From Bacteroidales bacterium (GTDB taxonomy: Bacteria; Bacteroidota; Bacteroidia; Bacteroidales; UBA932): a stretch of 64,000 nt of DNA. Both the position numbers and the translations under genes were made by a program. Shown piece by piece: positions 1-10,165 of the stretch. The notes under the pieces were generated by a model that saw only the letters and a program-made list of their open reading frames with translations, was not told where the DNA came from and made no database searches. The stretch lies in the NCBI GenBank assembly GCA_017428725.1, contig JAFRQH010000003.1:124001-188000 (forward strand), written 5' to 3'. Every line of letters begins with the position of its first letter. Position 1 is the stretch's first letter.

Positions 1-1408
1 CGGCCAGCGCCACGGTGTCGTCGAAGGGCAGGAAGCCGTCGGAGGCCAGCACGAGCCCCTCGGTGAAGCCGGCGGCCTGCGCCTGCTTGAGGGCAATCTC
101 GGCGGAGCCCACGCGGTTGGTCTGGCCGGCGCCCACCCCGATGGTGTGGCCGTCGCGCACCACGGCGATGGCGTTGGACTTGACGTGCTTGACGATACGC
201 CAGCCGAAGTCGAGGTCGGCCATCTGCGCGTCCGTCGGACGGACCTTGGTCACGCACATCTCCGGCGCCACGGCCTCCACGGCGGTGTCGAGCTGCTGGG
301 CGAGCATCCCGCCGTTCACGCCCACGTACTGCATCGGGGCCTTGGACTCGGGGTGCATCGGCACCTCCAGCACGCGGAGGTTCTTCTTGGCGGAGAGGAT
401 CTCCAGCGCCTCCGGGCTGAAGGACGGGGCGATCACGATTTCCAGGAAGATGGGCTTCATCCCGCGCGCCACCTCGGCGGTGAGCTCGCGGTTCACGCCC
501 ACGATACCGCCGTAGATGCTGACCTTGTCAGCCTCGTAGGCGGCCTGCCAGGCCTCCTCGATGGTGCTTCCCACGGCCGCACCGCAGGGATTCATGTGTT
601 TGAGGGCTACACAGAACGGCGCATCGGGGAAGTCCCGCAGCACGTTCAGCGCGGCGTTGGCATCCTGGATGTTGTTGTAGGACAGCTCCTTACCCTGGAT
701 CTGGCGGGCGAAGGCCAGCGAATAGGGAGCCGGCTCCATCGCCGCGTAGAACTTCGCGGCCTGGTGGGGATTCTCGCCGTAGCGCAGGGGCTGCTTGAGG
801 TCGTATTCGAGGAAGAGTTTCTCGTTCAGGCCGGCCTGGGCGCGCATATACGTGGCGATGCACATATCATACTCCGCCGTGTGGGTATAGGCCTTGGCGG
901 AGAGCTTCAGGCGCGTCTCGTCGCAGGTCTTGCCGTTCTGCCGGAGCTCGGCGAGCACGGTATCGTAGTCGGCGGGGTCGCAGACGATGGTCACGTCACG
1001 CCAGTTCTTGGCGGCGCTGCGCACCATCGACGGACCGCCGATGTCGATGTTCTCGATGGCATCCGCCATGCTCACGCCCTCCTTGGCAATGGTCTGCCGG
1101 AAGGGATAGAGGTTGACGCACACCAGGTCGATGGTTCCGATCCCCTGCTCCGCGAGCGTCTGCATATGCTCCGGCAGTTCGCGGCGCGCGAGGATTCCCC
1201 CGTGCACCTTGGGGTGGAGGGTCTTGACGCGGCCGTCGAGGATCTCGGGGAATCCCGTGACCTCGCTGATGCCCACGGTCTTCACGCCGCTGCTCTCCAG
1301 CAGCTTCTGCGTGCCGCCCGTGGCGATGATGGTCCAGCCCAGGTCGATCAGGCCCCGCACGAACGGCACGAGCCCGGTCTTGTCACTTACACTAACTAAC
1401 GCCCTCAT
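1..1408 (-). CDS. purH: Bifunctional AICAR formyltransferase / IMP cyclohydrolase PurH (3' end outside window)
   Basis: Last two steps of IMP synthesis: AICAR is formylated with 10-formyl-THF and then cyclised. About 469 residues are visible from ATG 1408, beginning MRALVSVSDKTGL, typical of the N-terminal MGS-like cyclohydrolase domain. Further on, KHMNPCGAA carries the Lys-His pair of the transformylase active site. The C terminus is cut by the window edge. The start codon overlaps the purN stop as ATGA (1405-1408), so the two are likely translationally coupled. It is the last visible gene of the minus-strand purine operon. Confidence 0.96.
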   Translation of the reverse strand, partial: MRALVSVSDKTGLVPFVRGLIDLGWTIIATGGTQKLLESSGVKTVGISEVTGFPEILDGRVKTLHPKVHGGILARRELPEHMQTLAEQGIGTIDLVCVNLYPFRQTIAKEGVSMADAIENIDIGGPSMVRSAAKNWRDVTIVCDPADYDTVLAELRQNGKTCDETRLKLSAKAYTHTAEYDMCIATYMRAQAGLNEKLFLEYDLKQPLRYGENPHQAAKFYAAMEPAPYSLAFARQIQGKELSYNNIQDANAALNVLRDFPDAPFCVALKHMNPCGAAVGSTIEEAWQAAYEADKVSIYGGIVGVNRELTAEVARGMKPIFLEIVIAPSFSPEALEILSAKKNLRVLEVPMHPESKAPMQYVGVNGGMLAQQLDTAVEAVAPEMCVTKVRPTDAQMADLDFGWRIVKHVKSNAIAVVRDGHTIGVGAGQTNRVGSAEIALKQAQAAGFTEGLVLASDGFLPFDDTVALA

Positions 1409-1974
1409 AGGTTCTTCAACAACTTTTGGATGGTTTCAATATACAATGCGTGTTCGATCTTCTGGCCGATGCGGTGGACCTCCGCCGGGTCGTCCCCGTC
1501 GTATTCGAAGGCCCGCTGGGCGATGATCTTCCCGCCGTCCAGGTCGGCATTCACCCAATGGATGGTGATCCCGTAGACCTTGACGCCGTAGGCCACCGCA
1601 TCCTCCACCGCGTGCGCGCCCTTGAAGGCGGGCAGCAGCGAAGGATGGATGTTGATGATGCGCCCGCCATAGGCGTCCAGCAGCACATCGGAGATGATGC
1701 GCATGTAGCCGGCCAGGCACACCAGGTCGATGCCCGCGGCGTCCATCCGGCGGATGACCTCCCGCTCGAACTCGGCCTTGGAGCCGAAAGACTTCGGCGA
1801 AGCGACGAAGGCCGGCACGCCGAAGCGCTCTGCACGGGCCACTACGGCGGCGCCGGGCTTGTCACAGACCATCAGGGCCACCTCCGCATCCAGCCGCCCG
1901 TCGGCACAGGCCTGGGCGATGGCTTCGAAGTTGGTCCCTGATCCGCTGGCGAAAACCGCTAGCCGTTTCTTCAT
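1405..1974 (-). CDS. purN: Phosphoribosylglycinamide formyltransferase PurN
   Basis: Folate-dependent GAR formyltransferase (third step of purine synthesis), cytosolic. The 189 residues match the usual family length. Near the N terminus is FASGSGTNFEAI, the phosphate-binding loop of the formyltransferase fold; the middle has the Asn-His-Asp type active site in INIHPSLLPAFKG and later the HWVNADLDGG segment. Start (1974) overlaps the purM stop and its stop overlaps the purH start, both as ATGA, so purM-purN-purH is translated as a coupled block. Confidence 0.96.
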   Translation of the reverse strand: MKKRLAVFASGSGTNFEAIAQACADGRLDAEVALMVCDKPGAAVVARAERFGVPAFVASPKSFGSKAEFEREVIRRMDAAGIDLVCLAGYMRIISDVLLDAYGGRIINIHPSLLPAFKGAHAVEDAVAYGVKVYGITIHWVNADLDGGKIIAQRAFEYDGDDPAEVHRIGQKIEHALYIETIQKLLKNL

Positions 1975-3002
1975 CGCAGGATGAGGTTCAGCCCCGGCTT
2001 GTCCGTGACCTTGCCGATGACGGTTGCCTTCTCACCGTGCGAAGCGAGGATCTCGATGGCCTGCTGCGCCTCGGAGGAGTCGAGCGCGAGGACCATGCCG
2101 ATACCCATGTTGAAGATGTTGAACATCTCGCGGTGCGGCACGCCGCCCCACTTCTCCAGCATCTGGAACACCATGGGGATCTCCCAGGTGCCCTCGCTGA
2201 TCTCGAGGCCCTGGCCTTCCTGCAGGAAGCGCGGGATGTTCTCGTCGAAACCGCCGCCGGTCACGTGGGCCATACCGTGCACGTCGCAGTAGTTGACCAC
2301 GGCCATCACGGGCTTGACATAGATCTTGGTCGGGGTCAGCAGGACCTCGCCGAGCTTCTTGCCGCCGAACTCGGGGACGCGCTCGGAGTAGTGGTGACGG
2401 CCGTCGGCGACGATCTTGCGCACGAGGCTGAAACCGTTGGCGTGCACACCCGAAGAGGCGATACCCACCAGGAGGTCGCCCACCTTGACCTTGTGGCCGT
2501 CGATCAGCTTGCTCTTCTCCACGACACCCGTAGCGGCACCGGCCAGGTCATATTCGTCCCTGGCGTACATGCCCGGCATCTCGGCGGTCTCGCCGCCCAC
2601 GAGCATGCAGCCGGCCTGGCGGCAGCCGTCGGCGACACCCTTGACGATCGCCTCGACCTTCTCGGGGACGTTGTGGCCCAGGGCCACGTAGTCCAGGAAG
2701 TAGAGCGGCTCTGCGCCGTGGGCGAGCACGTCGTTGACGCACATGGCCACGACGTCGATACCGACGGTGTCGTGCTTGTCCATCGCGAACGCGATCTTGA
2801 GTTTGGTGCCCACGCCGTCGGTACTGCTCACCAGCACCGGCTCCTTGTAGCCGAGTTCGGCCAGGTCGAACATTCCGCCGAAGGCGCCGATGTTGCCCAT
2901 CGTGCCCTTGCGGGCCGTGGAAGCGACGTGTTGTTTGATACGACGGACCACCTCGTAGCCCGCTTCCAGGTTGACACCTGCTTTTTCGTAAGAATTAGCC
3001 AT
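1971..3002 (-). CDS. purM: Phosphoribosylformylglycinamidine cyclo-ligase (AIR synthetase) PurM
   Basis: Closes the imidazole ring of AIR using ATP. 343 residues, the normal family length. Starts MANSYEKAGVNLEAGYEVV; the ATP-site signature SSTDGVGTKLKIA lies around residues 59-71, followed by CVNDVLAHGAEPLYFLDY and the GGGFDENIPR segment, all typical of AIR synthetase. Nineteen bases separate it from purF upstream; ATGA overlap with purN downstream. No oddities seen. Confidence 0.97.
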   Translation of the reverse strand: MANSYEKAGVNLEAGYEVVRRIKQHVASTARKGTMGNIGAFGGMFDLAELGYKEPVLVSSTDGVGTKLKIAFAMDKHDTVGIDVVAMCVNDVLAHGAEPLYFLDYVALGHNVPEKVEAIVKGVADGCRQAGCMLVGGETAEMPGMYARDEYDLAGAATGVVEKSKLIDGHKVKVGDLLVGIASSGVHANGFSLVRKIVADGRHHYSERVPEFGGKKLGEVLLTPTKIYVKPVMAVVNYCDVHGMAHVTGGGFDENIPRFLQEGQGLEISEGTWEIPMVFQMLEKWGGVPHREMFNIFNMGIGMVLALDSSEAQQAIEILASHGEKATVIGKVTDKPGLNLILR

Positions 3003-3021
3003 AATCTATAATATTGAATAT

Positions 3022-4383
<1,362 letters not shown>

Positions 4384-4384
4384 G

Positions 4385-5113
4385 CTACTCCTCCTTTTTG
4401 ATTGCTTCGGTCAGGCGGTTCAACACATTCCGGTAGTTCTCCACCACGCAGCTCAGGTCCAGCCGGAAGCGGTCCTTGTCCATCCGCTCGCCCGTGGCTT
4501 CGTCCCAGAGGCGGCAGGTGTCCGGGCTGATCTCGTCGGAGATGATGATGGTCCCGGTGTCGGAGGCGCGGCCGAACTCGATCTTCATATCCACCAGCTC
4601 GATGCCGGCCTTGTGGAAGAGCGGCACCAGCAGCTCGTTGACGCGGCGGGCGACGTTGTACATCCAGTCCAGCTCCTGGTAGGTGGCCAGGCCCAGCGCC
4701 ACGGCGTGGTCGCGGTTGATGAAAGGATCTTCGAGCTCGTCGTTGTTGTAGCGCAGGTCCAGCACCGTGTTGGGGCAGCGGAAGCCTTCCTCCACGCCCA
4801 GGCGGGCGGCCAGGGACCCGGCGATCCGGTTGTGGACGACCACCTGCAGGGGGATGATCTCGATCTTGCGGCAGAGCTGCTCCTTCTCGCCGAGCAGCTC
4901 GATGAAGTGGGTCTCCACGCCATTCCGGTTGAGATAGTCAAGCAGGATGGCGGAGATCTGGTTATCCAGCGCGCCCTTGCCCTTGAAGCGGGCGCGCTTG
5001 ACGTTGTTGTAGGCAACGGTCACGTCTTTGTACCGGAAGATCACCTGGTCGGGGTGGTCGGTGGCAAAGACCTGCTTCTCGTTTCCTTCAAAGATCAACG
5101 GTCCTTTGGTCAT
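4385..5113 (-). CDS. purC: SAICAR synthetase PurC
   Basis: ATP-dependent condensation of CAIR with aspartate. 242 residues, the normal bacterial length. Starts MTKGPLIFEGNEKQVF; VVVHNRIAGSLAARLG and FGRASDTGTIIISDEISPD (ATP/Mg and SAICAR signatures; the Lys of the usual K-xEFG stretch is at VDMKIEFG) are visible. Start overlaps the purL stop (ATGA at 5110-5113). Its last codons carry the GGAGGAG that probably serves as ribosome-binding site for purF. Confidence 0.97.
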   Translation of the reverse strand: MTKGPLIFEGNEKQVFATDHPDQVIFRYKDVTVAYNNVKRARFKGKGALDNQISAILLDYLNRNGVETHFIELLGEKEQLCRKIEIIPLQVVVHNRIAGSLAARLGVEEGFRCPNTVLDLRYNNDELEDPFINRDHAVALGLATYQELDWMYNVARRVNELLVPLFHKAGIELVDMKIEFGRASDTGTIIISDEISPDTCRLWDEATGERMDKDRFRLDLSCVVENYRNVLNRLTEAIKKEE

Positions 5114-8100
5114 TTTGATTCGCTATTCTTAAAGTAATACACTGCGTTGTCAAAGAGCGGCTGGTAGAGCTCCTCTTCAATGTTCTTGAAGACGCCGGGC
5201 TCCCAGCGCTCAGTATGCCCCATCTTGCCGAGGATCTGGCCGCTCGGGTCCGTGATACCCTCGATGGCGTAGTATGAGCCGTTGGGGTTGTACGGCGCTT
5301 CCATCGTGACCTCCTCGGAGAAGGGGTCGACATACTGGAAGGCCACCTGCCCACGGGCGAAAAGCTCCCGGGCCAGCTCCTCGCCGACCATGAACTTGCC
5401 CTCGCCGTGGCTGACGGCGATCGTATGGAGGTCCCCCACGGACATCCCGGCGAGCCAGGGCGAGCGGGTCGTGGACACGCGCGTGGTGGCCATCTGGGAG
5501 ATGTGGCGGTTGATGTCGTTGCGGAACAGGGTCGGGGAATCCTTCGTGACCCGGCCCAGGCGGCCGTACGGCAGCAGGCCGCTCTTGACGAGCGCCTGGA
5601 AGCCGTTGCAGATCCCGAGGATCAGGCCGCCGCGGTCCAGCAGGGCGTGGATCGAGGCGGCGATGCGCTGGTTGTTCAGCACGTTGGCGATGAACTTGCC
5701 GCTGCCGTCGGGCTCGTCTCCGGCGGAGAAGCCGCCGGCCAGCATCAGGACCTGGCAGCCGTCGATGGCACGGGCCATCTCGTCGATGGACTGCAGCACG
5801 TCCGCCCCAGTGAGGTTGCGGAACACGCCGAACTGCACCTCGGCGCCCGCCTTGCGGAAGGCCTTGGCGGTGTCGTAGTCGCAGTTGGTGCCCGGGAACA
5901 CCGGGATGTAGACCAGCGGTTTGTCCACCTTGGGGCCTTTCCACGCCGGCGCGACATACTTCCCTTCGGGCTTGATGCCGCCGAGCATCTGCTGATGGGC
6001 GGCCTTCACCTTGGCGGGATACACCTTGGCATACTTGCCGGCGTTGGCCTCCAGCAGGCGGTCGAGGCTGATGCGCTCGCCGTTGATCCGCAGCAGGCCG
6101 TCCTCGCCGTCGGTCACCTCGCCCAGCAGGACCGCCTGCGGGAAGTCGAGGGCGGACTCGGACTCCACGAGGATGGAGCCGTAGCCCAGGTCGAAGAGCG
6201 CACGCTCGTCGAGCCGCACGTTGACACCGAACAGGTTGCCGAAGGCCATCTTGGCGAGGCCCTCGGCCACACCGCCGCGGCCCAGCGCCCAGGCCGACAC
6301 GATGTGGTCTGCGGCGATCTGCGCGTGGACATAGTCCCAGTTGGACTTGAGCTGCGCCGTATCGGGCATCCGGTTGGGCAGCGGGGTATGCTTGATGAGG
6401 TAGAGCTTGTTGCCCTCCCACTTGAGTTCCGGGGAGATGACGCGGCCGGCGTCCACCGTGGTGATGCCGAAGGCGATCAGGGTCGGCGGGACGCTGATGT
6501 GCTCGAAGGTGCCGCTCATCGAATCCTTGCCGCCGATGGACGGCAGGCCCAGGGCGAGCTGCATCTTGAGCGCGCCGAGCAGGGCGGACAGCGGCTTGCC
6601 CCAGCTGTGGGGGTCGGCGGTCATCCGCTCGAAGTACTCCTGGTACGAGAAGCGCATCCCGGACCAGTCGCCGCCGGCGGCCACCACCTTGGTGCAGGCG
6701 TCGACCACGGCGTACGCGGCGCCGTGGTAGGGGCTCCAGGTGGACAGGAAGGGATCATATCCGAAAGCCATCATGCTAGCGGTGTCGGTGTAGCCGTCCG
6801 CGGGGAGCTTCTGCACGGACACCTGCGTCTCCGTGGCCTGGATCGCACCGCCGTAGGGCATCAGGACCGTGGAGCGGCCGATCGTGGAGTCGAACATCTC
6901 CACGAGGCCCTTCTGGGAGGCGACGTTGGGGTCGGACAGCGTGGCGACCATCTTCTCCTTGAGGGTGGCGCCGGAGGGCTCGCGGCGGAACGGGTCGATG
7001 TCCTCGATGGTCCCGACGGCGGCCCGGGCGTAATGTTTCGCCCCGGCGCTGTCGATGAACTCGCGGGAGAGGTCGGCTACGCGCTCGCCGTGGTAGAACA
7101 TCCGCATCCGGCCGCGGTCGGTCACGTCGGCGACGTGGGTCACCTCGACGTTCTCGCTGCCGCAGAAGGCCTCGAAGGCCTCCCGGTCCTTGGCTTCCAC
7201 CACCACGGCCATCCGCTCCTGGGACTCACTGATGGCGAGCTCCGTGGCGTTCAGGCCGCTGTATTTGGTGGGCACGCGGTCCAGGTAGATATCGAGTCCG
7301 GCGGCGAGCTCGCCGATGGCCACGCTCACGCCGCCTGCGCCGAAGTCGTTGGATTTCTTGATGAGGCGCGTCACTTCCGGACGGCGGAAGAGGCGCTGGA
7401 GCTTGCGCTCCTCGGGAGCGTTGCCCTTCTGGACCTCGCTGCCGCAGGTCTCGATCGAGGCCTCCGTGTGCTCCTTGGACGAGCCCGTGGCGCCGCCGAT
7501 GCCGTCGCGGCCCGTGCGGCCGCCCAGCATCAGGATCACGTCGCCGGGCGCGGGGCTCTCGCGACGGACGCTGTCTGCGCGCACGGCCCCCACCACGGCG
7601 CCCACTTCGAGGCGCTTGGCGGTGTAGCCGGGATGGTAGATCTCACGCACGTGCGTGGTGGCGAGGCCGATCTGGTTGCCGTAGCTGGAATAGCCGGCGG
7701 CGGCCTTGCGGCTGATCATCCGCTGCGGGAGCTTGCCGGGGAGGGTGTCGGGCACGGCGGCATTGATGTCGCCGGCGCCCGTCACGCGCATCGCCTGGTA
7801 GACGTAGGCGCGCCCGGAGAGCGGGTCGCGGATGGCGCCGCCCAGACAGGTGGCGGCCCCGCCGAAGGGCTCGATCTCCGTGGGATGGTTGTGCGTCTCG
7901 TTCTTGAACTGCAGGAGCCACTTCTCGGGCCGGCCGTCCACCTCCACGTCGACGAAGATGCTGCAGGCGTTGTTCTCCTCGCTCTGCTCGAGATCCTCCA
8001 GCAGGCCGCGCTTGCGCAGCACGCGGGCGCCGATCGTGGCGAGCTCCATCAGGCAGAGGCCCTTGTGTTCGCGGCCGAGCTCCTTGCGGACCTCGAGGAA

Positions 8101-8847
8101 CTCGCGGTACTGCGCCTCGATCTCCTCCTTGGCGAAGGAGTCCTCCACCTTGACGTCCGTGAGCTCGGTGGTGAAGGTGGTATGGCGGCAATGGTCGCTC
8201 CAGTAGGTATCGAGGATGCGCAGCTCCGTCTCGGAGGGGTCGCGGCCCTCGGCCGTGAAATAGCGCACCACCTCGGCCAGGTCGTCGGTGTTCATCGCCA
8301 GGCCCCAGCGCTTGCAGAAGGCGGCATAGTCCGCGGGCTGCATCTGCGTGAAGCCCGCCAGGTCGGCGAGCGGCTTCACGTCCGCCTTGCCCTCGGGCTG
8401 CAGGCGGCCCAGGTCCTTGGGCCGGGACTCCACCACGTTGATGTAGTAGTGGCGGATGGCGGCAAGGTCCGCATCAGAGAGGTCGTCGTCGAAGATGAGC
8501 AGCCGCGAGGAGCGGATCTGCACGTCCGCCGCCGGGTCGATCAGGTGCACGCAGTCCAGGGCGCTGGAGGCGCGCTGGTCGAACTGACCGGGGATGTACT
8601 CCACGGCGAGGTATTTCCGGCCCTCGAGCGGGCACTCGTCCGACACCAGGTCGGTCACCACCTCCCCGAAGACGGAGTAGCGGCACTTCTCCAGCAGCGC
8701 GTCGGAGAAGCCGAACAGGTCATAGACGTTGATCAGGCGAAGGGTACGCAGATTCAGAGAAAGGTTTTCGTTGAATTCCGCCCGGAGGCTCTGCGCCTCA
8801 ACCTGGAACTGCGAATACTTTTCTACAAAGATGCGGTGGGCTTTCAT
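5110..8847 (-). CDS. purL: Phosphoribosylformylglycinamidine synthase, large single-chain PurL
   Basis: Converts FGAR, glutamine and ATP to FGAM. At 1245 residues this is the long form in which the PurS-like N-terminal region, duplicated AIR-synthetase-like core and class I glutaminase are on one chain. Seen are LDTYWSDHCRHTTF, NETHNHPTEIEPFGGA, GGKDSMSGTFE, and a C-terminal glutaminase domain with the nucleophile in LGICNGFQALVKSG and upstream GGFSAGDEPDGSGK. The glutaminase looks intact, unlike that of PurF. Two bases separate it from purE. Confidence 0.97.
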   Translation of the reverse strand: MKAHRIFVEKYSQFQVEAQSLRAEFNENLSLNLRTLRLINVYDLFGFSDALLEKCRYSVFGEVVTDLVSDECPLEGRKYLAVEYIPGQFDQRASSALDCVHLIDPAADVQIRSSRLLIFDDDLSDADLAAIRHYYINVVESRPKDLGRLQPEGKADVKPLADLAGFTQMQPADYAAFCKRWGLAMNTDDLAEVVRYFTAEGRDPSETELRILDTYWSDHCRHTTFTTELTDVKVEDSFAKEEIEAQYREFLEVRKELGREHKGLCLMELATIGARVLRKRGLLEDLEQSEENNACSIFVDVEVDGRPEKWLLQFKNETHNHPTEIEPFGGAATCLGGAIRDPLSGRAYVYQAMRVTGAGDINAAVPDTLPGKLPQRMISRKAAAGYSSYGNQIGLATTHVREIYHPGYTAKRLEVGAVVGAVRADSVRRESPAPGDVILMLGGRTGRDGIGGATGSSKEHTEASIETCGSEVQKGNAPEERKLQRLFRRPEVTRLIKKSNDFGAGGVSVAIGELAAGLDIYLDRVPTKYSGLNATELAISESQERMAVVVEAKDREAFEAFCGSENVEVTHVADVTDRGRMRMFYHGERVADLSREFIDSAGAKHYARAAVGTIEDIDPFRREPSGATLKEKMVATLSDPNVASQKGLVEMFDSTIGRSTVLMPYGGAIQATETQVSVQKLPADGYTDTASMMAFGYDPFLSTWSPYHGAAYAVVDACTKVVAAGGDWSGMRFSYQEYFERMTADPHSWGKPLSALLGALKMQLALGLPSIGGKDSMSGTFEHISVPPTLIAFGITTVDAGRVISPELKWEGNKLYLIKHTPLPNRMPDTAQLKSNWDYVHAQIAADHIVSAWALGRGGVAEGLAKMAFGNLFGVNVRLDERALFDLGYGSILVESESALDFPQAVLLGEVTDGEDGLLRINGERISLDRLLEANAGKYAKVYPAKVKAAHQQMLGGIKPEGKYVAPAWKGPKVDKPLVYIPVFPGTNCDYDTAKAFRKAGAEVQFGVFRNLTGADVLQSIDEMARAIDGCQVLMLAGGFSAGDEPDGSGKFIANVLNNQRIAASIHALLDRGGLILGICNGFQALVKSGLLPYGRLGRVTKDSPTLFRNDINRHISQMATTRVSTTRSPWLAGMSVGDLHTIAVSHGEGKFMVGEELARELFARGQVAFQYVDPFSEEVTMEAPYNPNGSYYAIEGITDPSGQILGKMGHTERWEPGVFKNIEEELYQPLFDNAVYYFKNSESK

Positions 8848-8849
8848 AT

Positions 8850-9317
8850 CTACAGTTCGGTTTGCAGGACCTTTTCGGATTGTTTCTTGCGGAAGTCCTC
8901 CAGCTTGGCGGCGAGGGCCGCATCCTGGAGCGCGAGGATCGAGACGGCGTAGAGTGCGGCGTTCTTGGCTCCGTCGATCGCCATCGTGGCCACGGGGATC
9001 CCGGAGGGCATCTGGACGATGGAGAGCAGGGAATCCAGGCCGTTCAGCGCCTTGCTCCGGATCGGGATGCCGATCACCGGGAGCGAGGTCAGCGCGGCGG
9101 CCATCCCGGGGAGGTGGGCGGCCCCGCCGGCCCCGGCGATGACGATGTCCACGCCGCGCTCGCGGGCGGTGGCCATATAGTCACAGAAGAACTGGGGGGT
9201 GCGGTGGGCGCTGATGACTTTCTTTTCGTAGGGGACACCGAACTGCTCGAGTGTCTCGCAAGCGGCTGACATCACATCCCAGTCGCTCTTGGATCCCATG
9301 ATAATGCTGACTTTCAT
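8850..9317 (-). CDS. purE: N5-carboxyaminoimidazole ribonucleotide mutase PurE (class I type)
   Basis: Moves the carboxyl group on the AIR ring to give CAIR. 155 residues. Class I features: [10 protein letters not shown] near the N terminus, [20 protein letters not shown], and [12 protein letters not shown]. Class I PurE normally works with PurK; no purK is in this window, nor purD or purB. First gene of the purine operon; a TAAATTTG promoter lies at 9338-9345 on the minus strand, about 20 bases before ATG 9317. Confidence 0.96.
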   Translation of the reverse strand: MKVSIIMGSKSDWDVMSAACETLEQFGVPYEKKVISAHRTPQFFCDYMATARERGVDIVIAGAGGAAHLPGMAAALTSLPVIGIPIRSKALNGLDSLLSIVQMPSGIPVATMAIDGAKNAALYAVSILALQDAALAAKLEDFRKKQSEKVLQTEL

Positions 9318-9337
9318 GCTCGAAACTTACTAAAGCG

Positions 9338-9345
9338 CAAATTTA
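9338..9345 (-). promoter_or_regulatory. Promoter -7 element of the purine operon
   Basis: TAAATTTG on the minus strand (CAAATTTA on plus) fits the Bacteroidetes -7 consensus TAnnTTTG, 20 bases before the purE ATG. A TTG that could serve as -33 is at about 9366-9368. The 9318-9450 region is shared with the divergent deformylase promoter. No purine riboswitch or clear operator is visible. Confidence 0.6.
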
Positions 9346-9436
9346 CAAATATCCTGCACGCCAAGCAAGACAAGTTTTCGACAATTTGAGGGTCCGCATT
9401 GTTGAAAACTTTGGGGTGGGGAATCCATATTATTTG

Positions 9437-9444
9437 TATTTTTG
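9437..9444 (+). promoter_or_regulatory. Promoter -7 element of the deformylase-pyrC transcript
   Basis: TATTTTTG matches TAnnTTTG. Only six bases lie between it and ATG 9451, so the predicted transcription start is nearly at the start codon. TTTG at 9410-9413 is a possible -33 element (spacing 23, slightly long). Confidence 0.55.
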
Positions 9445-9450
9445 TGTCGT

Positions 9451-10155
9451 ATGCGTAGTTCAAGATTGCTTATCGCCGCTGCGGTCCTGGTGGCCGGGAT
9501 GCTGGCAGCGTGCGGCGGTCCCCGCAAACTGCAGGGACCTTTCGAGGTGTGGGAGCGCACGGTCATCACGATGTCCGACAGCGTGATGTACGTGAGCGTG
9601 GTCAGCGACTTCGAGGACAGCCTCCTGTTGCGCGCCCATTGCCGGGACCTCTCCGACGAGGAGCTCCGCAGCGACCTCTTCGAGATGCTCTCCCGCAAGA
9701 TGCTCGCCACGGTCCGCTCGCCCCAGCAGGGCGGCGTAGGGATCGCCGCGCCGCAGGTGGGCCTGCGGCGCCGCGTCGTCGCCGTCCAGCGGACAGACCT
9801 ACCCGGCGAGCCTTTCGTCGTATACCCCAACATCCGGATAGACAAGTACTTGGGAGACACGGTCCGCGGTCGCGAGGGCTGCCTCTCCATCCCCGGCCGG
9901 CGCGGGATCGTCCCGCGCAGCGAGGGTGTGGTCATCTCCTGGACCGACCCGCAGACCCTGCAGCGCGTCTCGGAGGAGGTCCACGGCTTCACGGCCGTGA
10001 TCTTCCAGCACGAGGTCGACCACCTGGACGGCGTGCTCTACACCGACCGCGCCGAGAGCGTCTTCGCCGACCCGGAGTGGGAGGCGGAGCGCGCCCCCTA
10101 CGCCGAGCAGGGCGCCTATGACAAACCCCGCTGGCTGCGCGGGCCTGGATACTAG
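9451..10155 (+). CDS. def: Peptide deformylase with lipoprotein signal peptide
   Basis: Metal-dependent removal of N-formyl groups. All three deformylase motifs are present: GVGIAAPQVG (95-104), EGCLS (142-146) with the Cys ligand, and HEVDH (187-191) with the two His ligands and catalytic Glu. Unusually, ATG 9451 begins a lipoprotein signal: RSSR, a hydrophobic stretch, then lipobox LAAC with Cys21. As read, the enzyme would be exported and lipid-anchored rather than cytosolic. An in-frame TTG at 9442 is inside the promoter element and was not chosen. A cytosolic form from Met41 cannot be excluded, but the promoter sits just before 9451. Ten bases separate it from the dihydroorotase gene. 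Confidence 0.88.
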   Translation: MRSSRLLIAAAVLVAGMLAACGGPRKLQGPFEVWERTVITMSDSVMYVSVVSDFEDSLLLRAHCRDLSDEELRSDLFEMLSRKMLATVRSPQQGGVGIAAPQVGLRRRVVAVQRTDLPGEPFVVYPNIRIDKYLGDTVRGREGCLSIPGRRGIVPRSEGVVISWTDPQTLQRVSEEVHGFTAVIFQHEVDHLDGVLYTDRAESVFADPEWEAERAPYAEQGAYDKPRWLRGPGY

Positions 10156-10165
10156 ACACCAGCTT

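Noticed and set aside
5407..8952. A 1181-codon open frame on the plus strand opposite purL
   Set aside because: purL on the other strand is a full-length, clearly recognised enzyme. In GC-rich DNA the antisense frame stays open by codon bias; the product is a low-complexity Gly/Val/Leu/His-rich string with no known motif.
9442..9450. TTG start for the deformylase three codons upstream
   Set aside because: The TTG lies within the TATTTTTG promoter element, so it would not be transcribed; ATG 9451 starts a clean lipoprotein signal.
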